Assembly: GCF_000235365.1 (NCBI RefSeq)
Contig: NC_016451.1
Coordinates: forward strand, 124,001 to 188,000
DNA from: Eremothecium cymbalariae DBVPG#7215
Lineage: Eukaryota; Ascomycota; Saccharomycetes; Saccharomycetales; Saccharomycetaceae
DNA length: 64,000 bases
Direction of reading: 5' to 3'
The first letter of the stretch is position 1, and every line of letters starts with the position of its first letter. Below the pieces are notes generated by a model, which saw nothing but the letters and a program-made list of their open reading frames with translations, was not told the DNA's origin and did no database searches. The translations under genes and the position numbers were made by a program. Shown piece by piece: positions 1 to 9,398 of this stretch.

Positions 1-397
1 CACATCCTCCTCTCGACTCAAAACTGTGGTAAATATCATGACTCCTTTCTGGCTGCCAACAGTCCCATATAGTGAGCTTGATCAAGCATTCTGTGCTAGC
101 ACTAATTACGTAGAGTTTGACCAAAACGGCATGCAGTATACATGTCATTCTTAATATTTCTCTTACATGATGATACTCATGATGATGATGATGATGATGA
201 CTATTTTAATCGCAAAAGCGCTCCTTTATCGCATACGACCGAACGGAATTTTTCATTTTTCAGTATATATTCGAGGACATATAGTATGATGTTCAGTATT
301 CATTTATACTTCAAAAAATAGTCTACAGATGCAATTTTTGTAGTCAAAGCATTGCTAGAGGCTATTGAATCGTCCAATACTCCAATATACACCAACC
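1..397. other. Intergenic, upstream of PCS60
   Basis: No gene is supported here. A GAT/ATG triplet repeat lies at about 177-200 and a TATA-like run at 264-270. AAACTGTGG at 21-29 matches the Met31/Met32 core, but its target is unclear. The + frame starting at base 1 is open for only 23 codons before TAG at 70-72. It could be the tail of an upstream gene (TDP1 precedes PCS60 in S. cerevisiae), but I do not recognise it. Confidence 0.5.
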
Positions 398-1993
398 ATG
401 TCGAGGTTCAACGATATTATCAAGCTGTCAAATAATACAGCAATTATTGTGCCAGAAACTGGCCTTAAAGTGTCATACAACGACTTGGCAGACATTTTGG
501 GTCATGTGCAAATGATGTTTCATGATCCTCAATCACCAGTGTTCCAAAGTGGCAAACAGTCTACCATTGCTATTTCTATTCCTAATGGTTTGGAATTCGT
601 TGCTGCGTTTTTGGCGACGTCAATGCAAGGAAATGTCGCTGCACCTTTAAATCCGAATTACAAGTTTCAGGAGCTTGAGTTCTACTTGAGTGATCTTGAG
701 GTGAAAGTTATATTCGTGGCTAAGGGAACCACTTTAAATGCTGATTCAGACCTTGTCAGAGCAGCTTCTAAGTTCTCGTGCCATCTGGTTGAGCTTTCCT
801 ATGAGAACGCTCGTAGCCGTGTGGAATATGAAGTTTTCTCCCCAGAAAACAGGTTTCAATCCAGTATCTACAAATCACAAGAAAGAAACGCCCAGTTTGT
901 CAACACCGAGTGTTGTTTCCCCGGTTCAGCTAAGGCGGACGATGTGGCATTGGTTCTCCATACTAGTGGTACTACATCCAGACCAAAGATTGTTCCGTTG
1001 TTGCATTCTAATGTGGCTACAAGTATGAAAAATATCGCGAACACCTACAAGTTGTCTCCATCTGATGTATCTTACATCGTCATGCCGCTATTCCATGTCC
1101 ATGGGCTTATTGGAGCGCTACTCTCCTCCTTTTACGCGCAAGGATCTGTTGTAATCCCTCCAAAATTCAGTGCCCGGTCTTTCTGGCCCGACTATCTAAA
1201 GAATGGTTGTACGTGGTTCAGCTGTGTCCCAACAATCTCACAAACGTTGCTTAAGGTTAAGAAACCCAGTCCAATGCCTAAAATCAGATTCATTCGCTCT
1301 TGCTCCAGTGCGCTGGCGCCTGCGACCTTTTATCAACTGGAGGAGGAATTTGGTGCCCCTGTAATTGAAGCGTATGCAATGACCGAGGCCGCTCATCAGA
1401 TGACAAGCAACGAATTGCCTCCAGGTATGCGTAAACCAGGCTCCGTTGGAAAGCCGCAGGGCGTTGAGGTCGTTATTTTGAATGACGATGACGAGGTCCT
1501 CCCTCAAGGTGCCCAAGGAGAAGTCTCCATCCGTGGTCCAAATGTAACCCCAGGCTATCGTAACAATGATAAGGCCAACAAGGAAAATTTTACTCGTGAA
1601 GCACATTACTTTAGAACTGGTGACCGTGGTTACTTTGATGAAGATGGTTTCTTGATACTAACTGGTAGACTCAAGGAACTGATCAACAGAGGTGGTGAGA
1701 AGATATCCCCCTTAGAACTCGACGCTGTTATTCTGTCTCACCCAGCGGTTGAAGAGGTCGTATCTTTTGGTGCCGCCAATGAGAAGTACGGCCAGGTAGT
1801 CAATGCAGCTATCGTACTAAAGAAGGGCAAGTCTCTCCAATATGGCGACCTTGTAAAATTCATGGAAGAAAAGGTGGCCGCATTCAAGATCCCTGAACGC
1901 GTGTACTTCGTCACCAGTCTACCAAAAACACCAACAGGCAAAATACAAAGACGTATTGTCGCTGAGTTGTTTGCTTCCCGTAACAAACTGTAA
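398..1993 (+). CDS. PCS60: Pcs60, peroxisomal acyl-CoA/oxalyl-CoA synthetase
   Basis: This ANL-superfamily AMP-forming ligase activates a carboxylate (oxalate in the S. cerevisiae and plant orthologues) to its CoA thioester in the peroxisome. The ATP-binding P-loop LHTSGTTSRPK lies near residue 187. The A8 hinge region (TGRLKELINRGGEKISP) and the catalytic lysine motif PTGKIQRR near the C-terminus are intact. I start at the first ATG, 398; the 11 upstream in-frame codons begin with TTG. The 531-aa length matches the yeast family member (543 aa). The C-terminus is -SRNKL, so the last tripeptide is NKL rather than the canonical SKL. The next two genes, PDB1 and the YBR220C-like transporter, follow in the same order as on S. 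cerevisiae chromosome II. Confidence 0.95.
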   Translation: MSRFNDIIKLSNNTAIIVPETGLKVSYNDLADILGHVQMMFHDPQSPVFQSGKQSTIAISIPNGLEFVAAFLATSMQGNVAAPLNPNYKFQELEFYLSDLEVKVIFVAKGTTLNADSDLVRAASKFSCHLVELSYENARSRVEYEVFSPENRFQSSIYKSQERNAQFVNTECCFPGSAKADDVALVLHTSGTTSRPKIVPLLHSNVATSMKNIANTYKLSPSDVSYIVMPLFHVHGLIGALLSSFYAQGSVVIPPKFSARSFWPDYLKNGCTWFSCVPTISQTLLKVKKPSPMPKIRFIRSCSSALAPATFYQLEEEFGAPVIEAYAMTEAAHQMTSNELPPGMRKPGSVGKPQGVEVVILNDDDEVLPQGAQGEVSIRGPNVTPGYRNNDKANKENFTREAHYFRTGDRGYFDEDGFLILTGRLKELINRGGEKISPLELDAVILSHPAVEEVVSFGAANEKYGQVVNAAIVLKKGKSLQYGDLVKFMEEKVAAFKIPERVYFVTSLPKTPTGKIQRRIVAELFASRNKL

Positions 1994-2539
1994 CACATTC
2001 ATTAATTTTCATTGCCCCGTTTATATATATTCTATATAAACTCACATTTAAATTTGGTTTTTGCGCTACCTAATTTTGACATTTGAACAGTATATATAAG
2101 AACGGCAACCTATTTAACAAACTGACTGCTCCTCTGGCTTCTAGTACTTCGTAACCTATCGTCTGCTGCCTCGAGCAATGCTCTAGGAGGCTAGTCCCTG
2201 AAACTATTCAAACGGTTTGCCTGCAATGCGCATCAGATCTATCGCCCAAGTTTATGTAATCAGTTGGTCGCTTTTCGTTGAAAATTTTTCGAAGTTTTTC
2301 CAAGATATAAAAGGGGCATACTTAACATAATAAACTTCCCATTTCTTTCTTTCGCATGTTATTACAGAACTTTCTAAATGTTCTCATAGAAGGAATTTGG
2401 GAAATCTGTCTCTCTGACGAACCTCTCTCCCCAGTTGGAAGTACTCGCTCACGCACGATTACAATCACAACAAGAAGTTAAAAAGGATTTTAATTCTCTA
2501 GTTTTTTTTTAAATTCAAGTATTCCTTTCCATATAAGAT
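1994..2539. other. PCS60-PDB1 intergenic (PDB1 promoter)
   Basis: This holds the PCS60 3' end (AT-rich, TTTATATATATTC about 30 nt past the stop) and the PDB1 promoter. TATAAAAG at 2306-2313 is the best TATA box, 230 nt before the ATG. No ORF or RNA gene was recognised. Confidence 0.5.
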
Positions 2540-3619
2540 ATGTCTTATAGATTTTCGGTTATTTCGAAATTCACTAGACCTCTGGGCTCTGCCATGCAGT
2601 GGCAAGCTAAGAGAATGTCATCAGCCAAGACTATGACGGTCAGAGATGCTTTAAACAGCGCTATGGCGGAAGAAATGGACCGTGATGATGATGTTTTTGT
2701 CATTGGTGAAGAAGTTGCACAATATAACGGTGCGTACAAGGTCACCAAGGGGTTGTTGGACCGTTTCGGTGAGAGGAGAGTTGTGGACACACCAATCACT
2801 GAGATGGGTTTTGCAGGGTTGACTGTTGGTGCTGCTTTGAAAGGTTTGAAGCCTGTTGTTGAATTTATGTCTTTCAATTTCTCTATGCAGGCCATTGATC
2901 ATGTTGTGAATTCTGCAGCAAAGACATATTATATGTCTGGTGGGACTCAAACATGTCAGATGGTCTTCAGAGGTCCAAATGGTTCTGCTGCTGGTGTTGC
3001 TGCTCAACACTCCCAAGATTTTACCGCTTGGTACGGTTCCATTCCGGGTTTGAAAGTTTTGACTCCTTACTCTGCTGAGGATGCTAGAGGTTTGTTGAAG
3101 GCTGCTATCAGAGATCCTAATCCAGTTGTTTTCTTGGAGCATGAATTGTTATACGGTGAATCTTTTGAAGTCTCTGAAGAAGCACTATCCCCAGATTTTA
3201 CTCTACCATACACTGCAAAGATTGAAAGAGAGGGTTCCGACATTTCCATCATTACTTACTCCAGGAACGTTCAATTCTCTCTAGCTGCTGCTGAGATTTT
3301 GGACAAGCAATACGGTGTGTCTGCTGAGGTTCTTAACTTGAGATCTATCAGACCATTGGACGTTGATGCTATCATTAATACTGTTAAGAAGACCAATCAC
3401 TTGATCACCGTTGAATCTACTTTCCCTGCATTTGGTGTTGGTTCTGAACTGGTCGCTCAAATTATGGAATCTGATGCCTTTGACCATCTAGATGCCCCAG
3501 TGCAAAGGGTCACCGGTGCGGAAGTCCCAACTCCATATGCCAAGGAACTGGAAGACTTTGCGTTCCCTGATCCAGACACTATTGTCAGGGCCGCTAAGAA
3601 GGTCTTGTCTATTGAATAA
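2540..3619 (+). CDS. PDB1: Pdb1, pyruvate dehydrogenase E1 beta subunit
   Basis: Mitochondrial PDH complex E1 beta, which pairs with E1 alpha (Pda1) for thiamine-diphosphate-dependent decarboxylation of pyruvate. The 359-aa protein is close to the yeast length of 366. Residues 1-30 ([20 protein letters not shown]) are basic and hydroxylated with no acidic residues, as expected for a matrix presequence. The transketolase-type core starts at [18 protein letters not shown]. The ThDP-side glutamate region [17 protein letters not shown] and the [17 protein letters not shown] loop are present, and the C-terminal transketolase domain is complete. ATG 2540 is the only reasonable start. Its regulator, the PDH kinase gene PKP2, lies 17 kb away in the same window. 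Confidence 0.98.
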   Translation: MSYRFSVISKFTRPLGSAMQWQAKRMSSAKTMTVRDALNSAMAEEMDRDDDVFVIGEEVAQYNGAYKVTKGLLDRFGERRVVDTPITEMGFAGLTVGAALKGLKPVVEFMSFNFSMQAIDHVVNSAAKTYYMSGGTQTCQMVFRGPNGSAAGVAAQHSQDFTAWYGSIPGLKVLTPYSAEDARGLLKAAIRDPNPVVFLEHELLYGESFEVSEEALSPDFTLPYTAKIEREGSDISIITYSRNVQFSLAAAEILDKQYGVSAEVLNLRSIRPLDVDAIINTVKKTNHLITVESTFPAFGVGSELVAQIMESDAFDHLDAPVQRVTGAEVPTPYAKELEDFAFPDPDTIVRAAKKVLSIE

Positions 3620-4299
3620 ATGACTATCCTCATCGTATAAAAAATTGTCCTCAATTTGTTTTTTTGTTTGATTTGGTTTTCATTTTTTCACTATTCTTTG
3701 CCATTCTTGTATCTCATACGTGGTGTCTCGACTATATTATCCTATCCTTTTCAGAATACTAATCGTATCTGTAATTGTCTTATGAGATGTATTCATGTGC
3801 CGTTGAATGAATTCTAGAGAGGTATAAAAGAGAGCTCGGAAGGAAAGAAAAAAAATCTCAGGCATCCCAATCCATATTCCTTTTATCAACCCATTTCACT
3901 TTTTAAACCATCCTCGGCACCAGTTGTTTCAAATATGTGTTCATGAACGCTAAGGTGAGATGGCGTTCATTCAATTCGCTTAATTTGCAGCTGTTCCCGA
4001 GGTCCCTCCCCACACCTAATCCATTCTGTAACATTCTCGGTTTTTATATATGGTTAGCTGTCCAGAAAGATAAGGAGAGAGATCTTTGCTGGTTACTGGC
4101 CCCCATCTATATATACCTTGTGTAGTTTTTTTATACTCATTAATACCTTTTTCTTTTTTGAGCTTCACTGTTTTTAGTAGGAAGATATCTCTTCTGATTG
4201 ACAACTTTAATAAAAAAGTACGTGCAGCCTTACAAAAGGACAGACATTTGTAACTTTATCTATTTACAACCTTCAAGAACACAAAGATATTCCTAGACT
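3620..4299. other. PDB1-transporter intergenic
   Basis: This 680-nt spacer has T-rich 3'-end sequence just after PDB1 and TATAAAAG at 3823-3830, unusually far (about 470 nt) from the next ATG. A short open frame at 3943-4125 has no recognisable similarity, and I do not call it a gene. Confidence 0.4.
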
Positions 4300-5964
4300 A
4301 TGCTGAGCTGCAAGCGGCAATCACAGCTGGCCTCCCATGATTTGCCACAGTTCTATCTTCTCGTGGTGCTATATTTTCTCCAGGGTATACCTGTCGGGTT
4401 GGCTTTTGGTACCGTGCCATTTCTATTAAAATCAGTAGCCAAAGATACTTCATTCACCAAGCTTGGTGTTTTTTCCATGGCCACCTATCCATATTCGCTT
4501 AAGATATTGTGGTCGCCTATAGTTGACTCTATCTTTAACCCCAAGGTTGGTCGTCGTCGATCCTGGATTATTCCAATCCAATTTATCTCTGGCCTGATGC
4601 TTTGGATAGTTGGGTATCTGATTTCAAAAGGATTGCTCTTTGAGGGGGTGGATGCTGCATATAATGTGTCTTCTCCAGATACCTTGTCTGATATTAATGT
4701 TACAAGCTTAACTGTGTGCTTCTTTGTTTTGGTTTTCCTATGTGCTACACAAGATATTGCAGTAGATGGGTGGGCATTAACTATCCTATCTAAGCAAAGC
4801 TTGAGTTACGCTTCAACGGCTCAGACTGTTGGTTTGAATACAGGGTATTTTTTGAGTTTCAGCATCTTTTTGAGTTTTAACTCTGGGCATTTTCTAAATA
4901 AGTATATTCGGTCCACTGCTCAAGATTATGGGTTGGTTAGTTTCAGTGGATATTTAAAATTATCAGGATGGATTTATATGCTTGTGACGTTATACGTTGT
5001 ATTCTACACCACCGAACACCCAGTTACGAGTGGGGGATTGCCAATGGCTAGTCTAAAGAAAGATGATGATGATGTCAAGGAAGTCGATATGGTCAATTCA
5101 TCTGGGCGTCCATTCACCCCAGTTGAGTACGAAGATAATTCACCAATTGAAAAGGCATCTGTGATATCCGTTTATAAATCCTTTATTAAAGTTTTAAAGC
5201 TACCTGCTGTTCAATCGTTAATTATATTGCACTTCATTTCAAAATTTGCCTTTCAATGCAACGAGGGTGCGACAAGCTTAAAGCTCTTAGAAAAGGGCTT
5301 TAAGAGAGAGGATCTGGCGATCACTGTTTTAATTGACTTTCCATTTGAAATTATCTTCGGTTACTATGTTGCTAAGTGGAGCTCAGAATCCAACAAAGAT
5401 GAACCTAAGACAACCCACCCTATAATACGGTCGATTGTCGGTAACGCTGGCGTATTGACTCCGTGGCTTGTGGGTTATTTGGGAAGAGTTATTGCTGCGA
5501 TTCTGGGAAGTTATGTTATAGCTCAATTTCCAGTAGATGGCCGAATTACGAAGAGGTATTTCCTGTTAGTTATTATCCAAAATTTGTTGGGATCTTTCAT
5601 GGCAACTGTCCAATTTGTGGGAATGTCTGCATTCCACACACTTGTTGCTGACCCATTGATTGGAGGCACTTACATGACTTTGTTAAATACATTGAGTAAC
5701 TTGGGAGGTACATGGTCTCGGTTTTTGGTCATGACGATGATTGACCATTTTACAACTTACGATTGTAAAGGCATTGAAGATAATATTGTTACCATTACAA
5801 AACAGCAGTGTTTGAAAAAGGGCGGCCAACCTATCATAATTAGAGATGGGTACTACGTAACAAACTTCATATGCATATTCGTTGGTCTATTTCTATTTTT
5901 CACTTACACCAGAAGAAAAGTGCAATATCTACAGGCATTACCAATTTCTGCATGGAGAATTTAG
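4300..5964 (+). CDS. Acetyl-CoA transporter family protein (SLC33A1/AT-1; YBR220C orthologue)
   Basis: Polytopic membrane protein of the acetyl-CoA transporter (AT-1, SLC33) family, which moves acetyl-CoA into the ER lumen in animals; the yeast member is uncharacterised. The N-terminal segment FYLLVVLYFLQGIPVGLAFG, then PFLLKSVAKD, SYPYSLKILWSPIVDS-type and QDIAVDGWALT motifs are family hallmarks. I see about 11-12 hydrophobic segments, with a charged cytosolic loop at residues about 245-285 (KKDDDDVKEVD). At 554 aa it is essentially full length against S. cerevisiae YBR220C (560 aa). The position directly after PDB1 is conserved with yeast. Confidence 0.93.
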   Translation: MLSCKRQSQLASHDLPQFYLLVVLYFLQGIPVGLAFGTVPFLLKSVAKDTSFTKLGVFSMATYPYSLKILWSPIVDSIFNPKVGRRRSWIIPIQFISGLMLWIVGYLISKGLLFEGVDAAYNVSSPDTLSDINVTSLTVCFFVLVFLCATQDIAVDGWALTILSKQSLSYASTAQTVGLNTGYFLSFSIFLSFNSGHFLNKYIRSTAQDYGLVSFSGYLKLSGWIYMLVTLYVVFYTTEHPVTSGGLPMASLKKDDDDVKEVDMVNSSGRPFTPVEYEDNSPIEKASVISVYKSFIKVLKLPAVQSLIILHFISKFAFQCNEGATSLKLLEKGFKREDLAITVLIDFPFEIIFGYYVAKWSSESNKDEPKTTHPIIRSIVGNAGVLTPWLVGYLGRVIAAILGSYVIAQFPVDGRITKRYFLLVIIQNLLGSFMATVQFVGMSAFHTLVADPLIGGTYMTLLNTLSNLGGTWSRFLVMTMIDHFTTYDCKGIEDNIVTITKQQCLKKGGQPIIIRDGYYVTNFICIFVGLFLFFTYTRRKVQYLQALPISAWRI

Positions 5965-6024
5965 TTCACATTTTAAGACAAACTATAGAAACATTTAAAC
6001 TTTATAAAAGGACTTTGTCACATT

Positions 6025-7128
6025 TCAATAAATGTACCAATAAATTAAGGAAACAACAATGTATGCTGCTATTAACCCAGTAAGCTGTTCACCAAGTGAG
6101 TGAAACATGGTACACGTAATGAAAAAGGCCCACAACCATGTAAATATAAGACCAATTAAAAATATTACAGGATTTTCCCAAATAATATAGGTTACTAGTA
6201 GAATAATAATTTTAAATAACGTCCAGAAACATTTTAGCGGTGGATAAACGAGCGTTTTCAGTATTAAAGGGGTTTGGTCGCTATCATCATCATCAATCAA
6301 ATTCCACACGAGACCGTTATTTAAAAGCTCCTTCACATATGCAAACGACATTCTGAAATATGTATAGCTGGTGCTTCTTAACCTTCTCCCAACCTTATCT
6401 GAGAACAACCTTAATTCACCAATTAGGAACATGGTCATCAACGTAATTAAAAATACATGCCCACTAGGGTCATGTCCACCAGTCCAATATCCACCAAGTT
6501 TTCGACACATTTGACCATTATCAATTGGGTAAGCATTGTTTAACGCCTCGCTTATAAAAGAATTCATAGCACTGTTACTAGGGCTAGTATTCTCACACGG
6601 GCCTTCCCCTAACCTACAGTTTAACCAGTAGACTGTTTCCTCCCCCATACCAGCATTACCGTCTCTTCTCTCAGAGAACCATTTTACCAACTTCTTCAAT
6701 GAACCCAACCTTCGTGGTTCTGAATCTTGAAACTTCTCACTAACAACCATAGCTTGATCAAAAACATCAAAGCTACAATGACCTCCTGTAAGCTTAAATA
6801 CAAGGTCCATGATGGGTGCCACACCCACCCAAACTGACTGTGTAAACGTAAACCACCATACCGTAAGGAGAATATACCTTATCAGCGTCCTTTTAATATT
6901 AGTATGACTCAAATCACCATATCTGATTTGACACCACCAAGCTATAACTGACGTCCAAAACCATCCACGTTTTACGAACCAAACGTTGAGTATACCATCT
7001 TTATTAGCTACCCAAAAATCTGAAATTGACAGCAAACTAATCACATTTCCCACCACAAGGATGCTGGGACATAAAAGAAATAGAAAGCATTCTGACGCAG
7101 ACCTAAAACGCTGCAACCTCCGGTTCAT
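6025..7128 (-). CDS. SCS3: Scs3, FIT-family ER lipid phosphatase-like protein
   Basis: Fat-storage-inducing transmembrane (FIT2/FITM2) family protein of the ER, linked to phospholipid metabolism, acyl-CoA cleavage and lipid-droplet budding. The family signature GGHDPSGHVFL, with the conserved catalytic histidines, is near residue 218, and an earlier VNGGHC-like TGGHCSFDVFD is near residue 119. I see about six membrane segments, including the aromatic WFWTSVIAWWC near the N-terminus and the last segment ending in YIVVSLIYWYIY. ATG is at 7126-7128. The gene is divergent from SOH1 with only 223 nt between starts, the same pairing as S. cerevisiae YGL126W/YGL127C. This pair interrupts the YBR220C-PYC order. 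Confidence 0.93.
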   Translation of the reverse strand: MNRRLQRFRSASECFLFLLCPSILVVGNVISLLSISDFWVANKDGILNVWFVKRGWFWTSVIAWWCQIRYGDLSHTNIKRTLIRYILLTVWWFTFTQSVWVGVAPIMDLVFKLTGGHCSFDVFDQAMVVSEKFQDSEPRRLGSLKKLVKWFSERRDGNAGMGEETVYWLNCRLGEGPCENTSPSNSAMNSFISEALNNAYPIDNGQMCRKLGGYWTGGHDPSGHVFLITLMTMFLIGELRLFSDKVGRRLRSTSYTYFRMSFAYVKELLNNGLVWNLIDDDDSDQTPLILKTLVYPPLKCFWTLFKIIILLVTYIIWENPVIFLIGLIFTWLWAFFITCTMFHSLGEQLTGLIAAYIVVSLIYWYIY

Positions 7129-7351
7129 CTTTGCATAAACATCACTTCTGGCGTCACTTCCATACTCAATGTGTTGAGTGATTTGGAATTCAAAAGCTTC
7201 TAATTTCTTACATCATGATCTACGTATATTGTAAGAAGATGATGTTGAGCTAATCAACATCACCATCTATCATTAACCAGCTGGTAGAAGGTGATTCTAC
7301 GATAATTGACTTGATCAGGAGGGCATATAAGGACGTTTGTTAATTATAACT

Positions 7352-7735
7352 ATGTCAACGAAGTCGGAGCAGCCTAGTGTAGACGCATCTGGAGAACAAG
7401 AAGAACTTCCCAGTCGGTTCGAAGTGGAACTGGAATTTGTACAATCCTTAGCTAACATCCCATATGTTACTTATCTATTGACCCAACACCAATTGTGGCA
7501 AGATCCTAAATTCAAAGCATATTTGAAGTACCTTGAATACTGGTGTGAGCCTCCTTATGCTCAGTACATTGTTTATCCGAATTCATTGTTTGTGCTGAAG
7601 CTACTTAATGGGTTCTTTGACAAGGCTGTTGTCAACGAAGACGGCGTTTTAGAAGGTGCAGAGGAATTGCCCAAAGTGCTGCAAATCCAAGGTGGGCAAT
7701 GGATGAACGAAATGGTAGAACGGTGGAGAGCTTGA
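7352..7735 (+). CDS. SOH1: Soh1/Med31, Mediator middle-module subunit
   Basis: Mediator complex subunit 31, which acts in RNA polymerase II transcription. The conserved core FEVELEFVQSLANIPYVTYL, the QHQLWQDPKFKAYLKYLEYW block and the PPYAQYIVYPNSLFVLKLL block are all present. From ATG 7352 the protein is 127 aa, identical in length to the S. cerevisiae protein; the longer open frame begins at a TTG and is not needed. It shares a short bidirectional promoter with SCS3. Confidence 0.97.
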   Translation: MSTKSEQPSVDASGEQEELPSRFEVELEFVQSLANIPYVTYLLTQHQLWQDPKFKAYLKYLEYWCEPPYAQYIVYPNSLFVLKLLNGFFDKAVVNEDGVLEGAEELPKVLQIQGGQWMNEMVERWRA

Positions 7736-8126
7736 AGGTTCTGTTGCACTTTGTTTGATGTTCTTTTTTGCAAGGTGGTTGGGTGATGATAAATTGATAC
7801 TACAAATTTGACTCATTCTGAATACAACAATGGCGCAAAGCTGGTCTGCCAGCATTGTTATAAGCATAGTGGTCTGCCCATACACTTCTTTTTGTAAGAT
7901 GGATGCCTGAATATTGCATGCAGTTCGCTTCACCATAGCAGTATCTATTTCGGACGGCACCGCTAAGTCCTACAACAAACAATATAATTAAATCTGAGTT
8001 AACAATCAACACTGAGTTACAAAACAATAACCCCACAATGTAGTTTGCTGTTGAATGCAAGCTTAAAAACGTTTCACAGTACATCTTCACCAATTTAACT
8101 TAAATTAAGCTCAAGAAACGGTCATA

Positions 8127-8151
8127 TTTCCCGATCGGGCGATTAATGACC
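8127..8151 (+). promoter_or_regulatory. Candidate Mcm1/alpha1 (PQ-box) site
   Basis: The pattern is TTTCC, 11 nt, then TTAATGACC. It follows the spacing of the S. cerevisiae alpha-specific gene element (TTTCC, 11 nt, TCAATGnCAG) as I remember it. It sits 260 nt upstream of the alpha-factor ATG, a reasonable place for MAT-alpha-dependent activation. The inner bases form the palindrome CCCGATCGGG. Confidence 0.4.
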
Positions 8152-8241
8152 TTACATCTAATACATTCAAGTGATTGGCATCACTGTATCAACTTGGACA
8201 ATGGATAAAGCACGGGCTCCAATATGAAATTACAACGAGTT

Positions 8242-8248
8242 TGAAACA
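8242..8248 (+). promoter_or_regulatory. Pheromone response element (Ste12 site)
   Basis: TGAAACA exactly matches the Ste12 consensus. It lies 162 nt upstream of the alpha-factor ATG and 95 nt downstream of the candidate PQ box. Pheromone-inducible expression of the precursor is the expected consequence. Confidence 0.45.
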
Positions 8249-8409
8249 GGTCTGAATAAATCTTCTTAACTCATCTAGTATCTTTAAAATCATATAAAGA
8301 GGAACCATATAACGCATTGAAATGTGCTTCCGTCCTCTTTTCTCCTCTTTCATTCCCTTCCAAGAACCAGCCAAAAAAAACAATTAAATTGCAACCTTTT
8401 ACAACCATT

Positions 8410-8853
8410 ATGAAGTTATCTAGTTTACTTCCAATCTTGGCAGCCGCCACTACAGCCATCGCTGCTCCTGTGCAGACCCAAGGTGCTGAATCCCATCTCA
8501 ACATTCCTCAAGAAGCCGTCCTCGGATTCATCGACTTAGGCAATGGAAACGACATTCAAGTTACCACCATACTTAACGGAACCCAAAACGGCATCCTGTT
8601 GTTCAACTCAACTGTAGCCAACGCTGCCGCTGCACCTTCCGACTCCACCCTCGCTAAACGTGACGCGGACGCATGGCATTGGCTAAGATTCAACCGTGGC
8701 GAACCCATGTACAAGAGAAGTGCAAGTGCAGATGCGGATGCTTGGCACTGGTTAAGATTCTCCAAAGGTGAACCGTTGCATAGGAGAAATGCTGACGCCG
8801 ACGCCGACGCATGGCATTGGCTGAGATTCAACCGTGGTGAACCCATGTACTAA
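8410..8853 (+). CDS. MFALPHA: Alpha-factor mating pheromone precursor, three repeats
   Basis: Secreted pheromone precursor of alpha cells, recognised by Ste2 on a cells. From ATG 8410 it is 147 aa: signal peptide 1-19 (MKLSSLLPILAAATTAIAA), a pro region with sequons at N56 and N66, then three 13-residue peptides. Peptides 1 (89-101) and 3 (135-147) are WHWLRFNRGEPMY; peptide 2 (112-124) is WHWLRFSKGEPLH. Kex2 sites are KR at 83-84 and 102-103 and RR at 125-126. The spacers DADA, SASADADA and NADADADA are trains of X-Ala dipeptides for Ste13-type trimming. The final repeat ends at the stop, so no Kex1 trimming is needed there. The in-frame extension before 8410 starts at TTG and would bury the signal peptide. 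Confidence 0.97.
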   Translation: MKLSSLLPILAAATTAIAAPVQTQGAESHLNIPQEAVLGFIDLGNGNDIQVTTILNGTQNGILLFNSTVANAAAAPSDSTLAKRDADAWHWLRFNRGEPMYKRSASADADAWHWLRFSKGEPLHRRNADADADAWHWLRFNRGEPMY

Positions 8854-9398
8854 AAAGAGAGAGAAGAGAGACTAAGGAAAATAACAAAAATACATACCTC
8901 GCTATTATACCGTTGTAATTATATATATATATATAGTATGACACAACTAATATATTTAAACCAACGTTATACCATTATGTCTTACGTAACCCGGCTTCGT
9001 CACACGTGATTCCAGGAACAGTAGCTGAAACCGAGTATCTGGACCGCCTAATCCTTCCTTAAAAAGCCGTTTCTTGAGTCACATCATCATGACCCACGCA
9101 TGGCACGTTCTCGAAGTTCATTGGTCAACGGTCTTGATAACTAAATTAAATCCAGGGTCCACGGCTAATAAGCGTAAAATAACCAAACTATAAATATCGA
9201 GAACTTTGCTTGATAAAAGTTCTCCCAATTATGGTAAAAATTGATTAAAATAAGCTTTAACAATCGATTGCTCGAGACAATTGGTGAATATCATCAAAGG
9301 ACAGGATATATTTTAGAAAGAGGTAAATTCTTTCTATCGTTCGCTTTTGTTTCTCCTTTTGTTACTCTTTGACTGAAATACAGATTGTAAAAAGTGTT
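8854..9398. other. Alpha-factor-PYC intergenic
   Basis: This has an AT-rich 3' end after the pheromone gene (TA dinucleotide run near 8921-8936), an E-box CACGTG at 9003-9008 and TATAAATA at 9189-9196 as the likely TATA of the PYC gene. No gene was recognised. Confidence 0.5.

Larger units (their letters stand above)
7736..8409. other. SOH1-alpha-factor intergenic (pheromone promoter)
   Basis: This contains the SOH1 3' end and the alpha-factor promoter, with a candidate alpha1/Mcm1 site at 8127-8151, a pheromone response element at 8242-8248 and ATATAAAG at about 8292-8299. No additional gene was recognised. Confidence 0.5.

Noticed and set aside
1..72. Possible C-terminus of TDP1 at the left edge
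   Set aside because: Only 23 open codons, with no match to the end of the family that I can recall.
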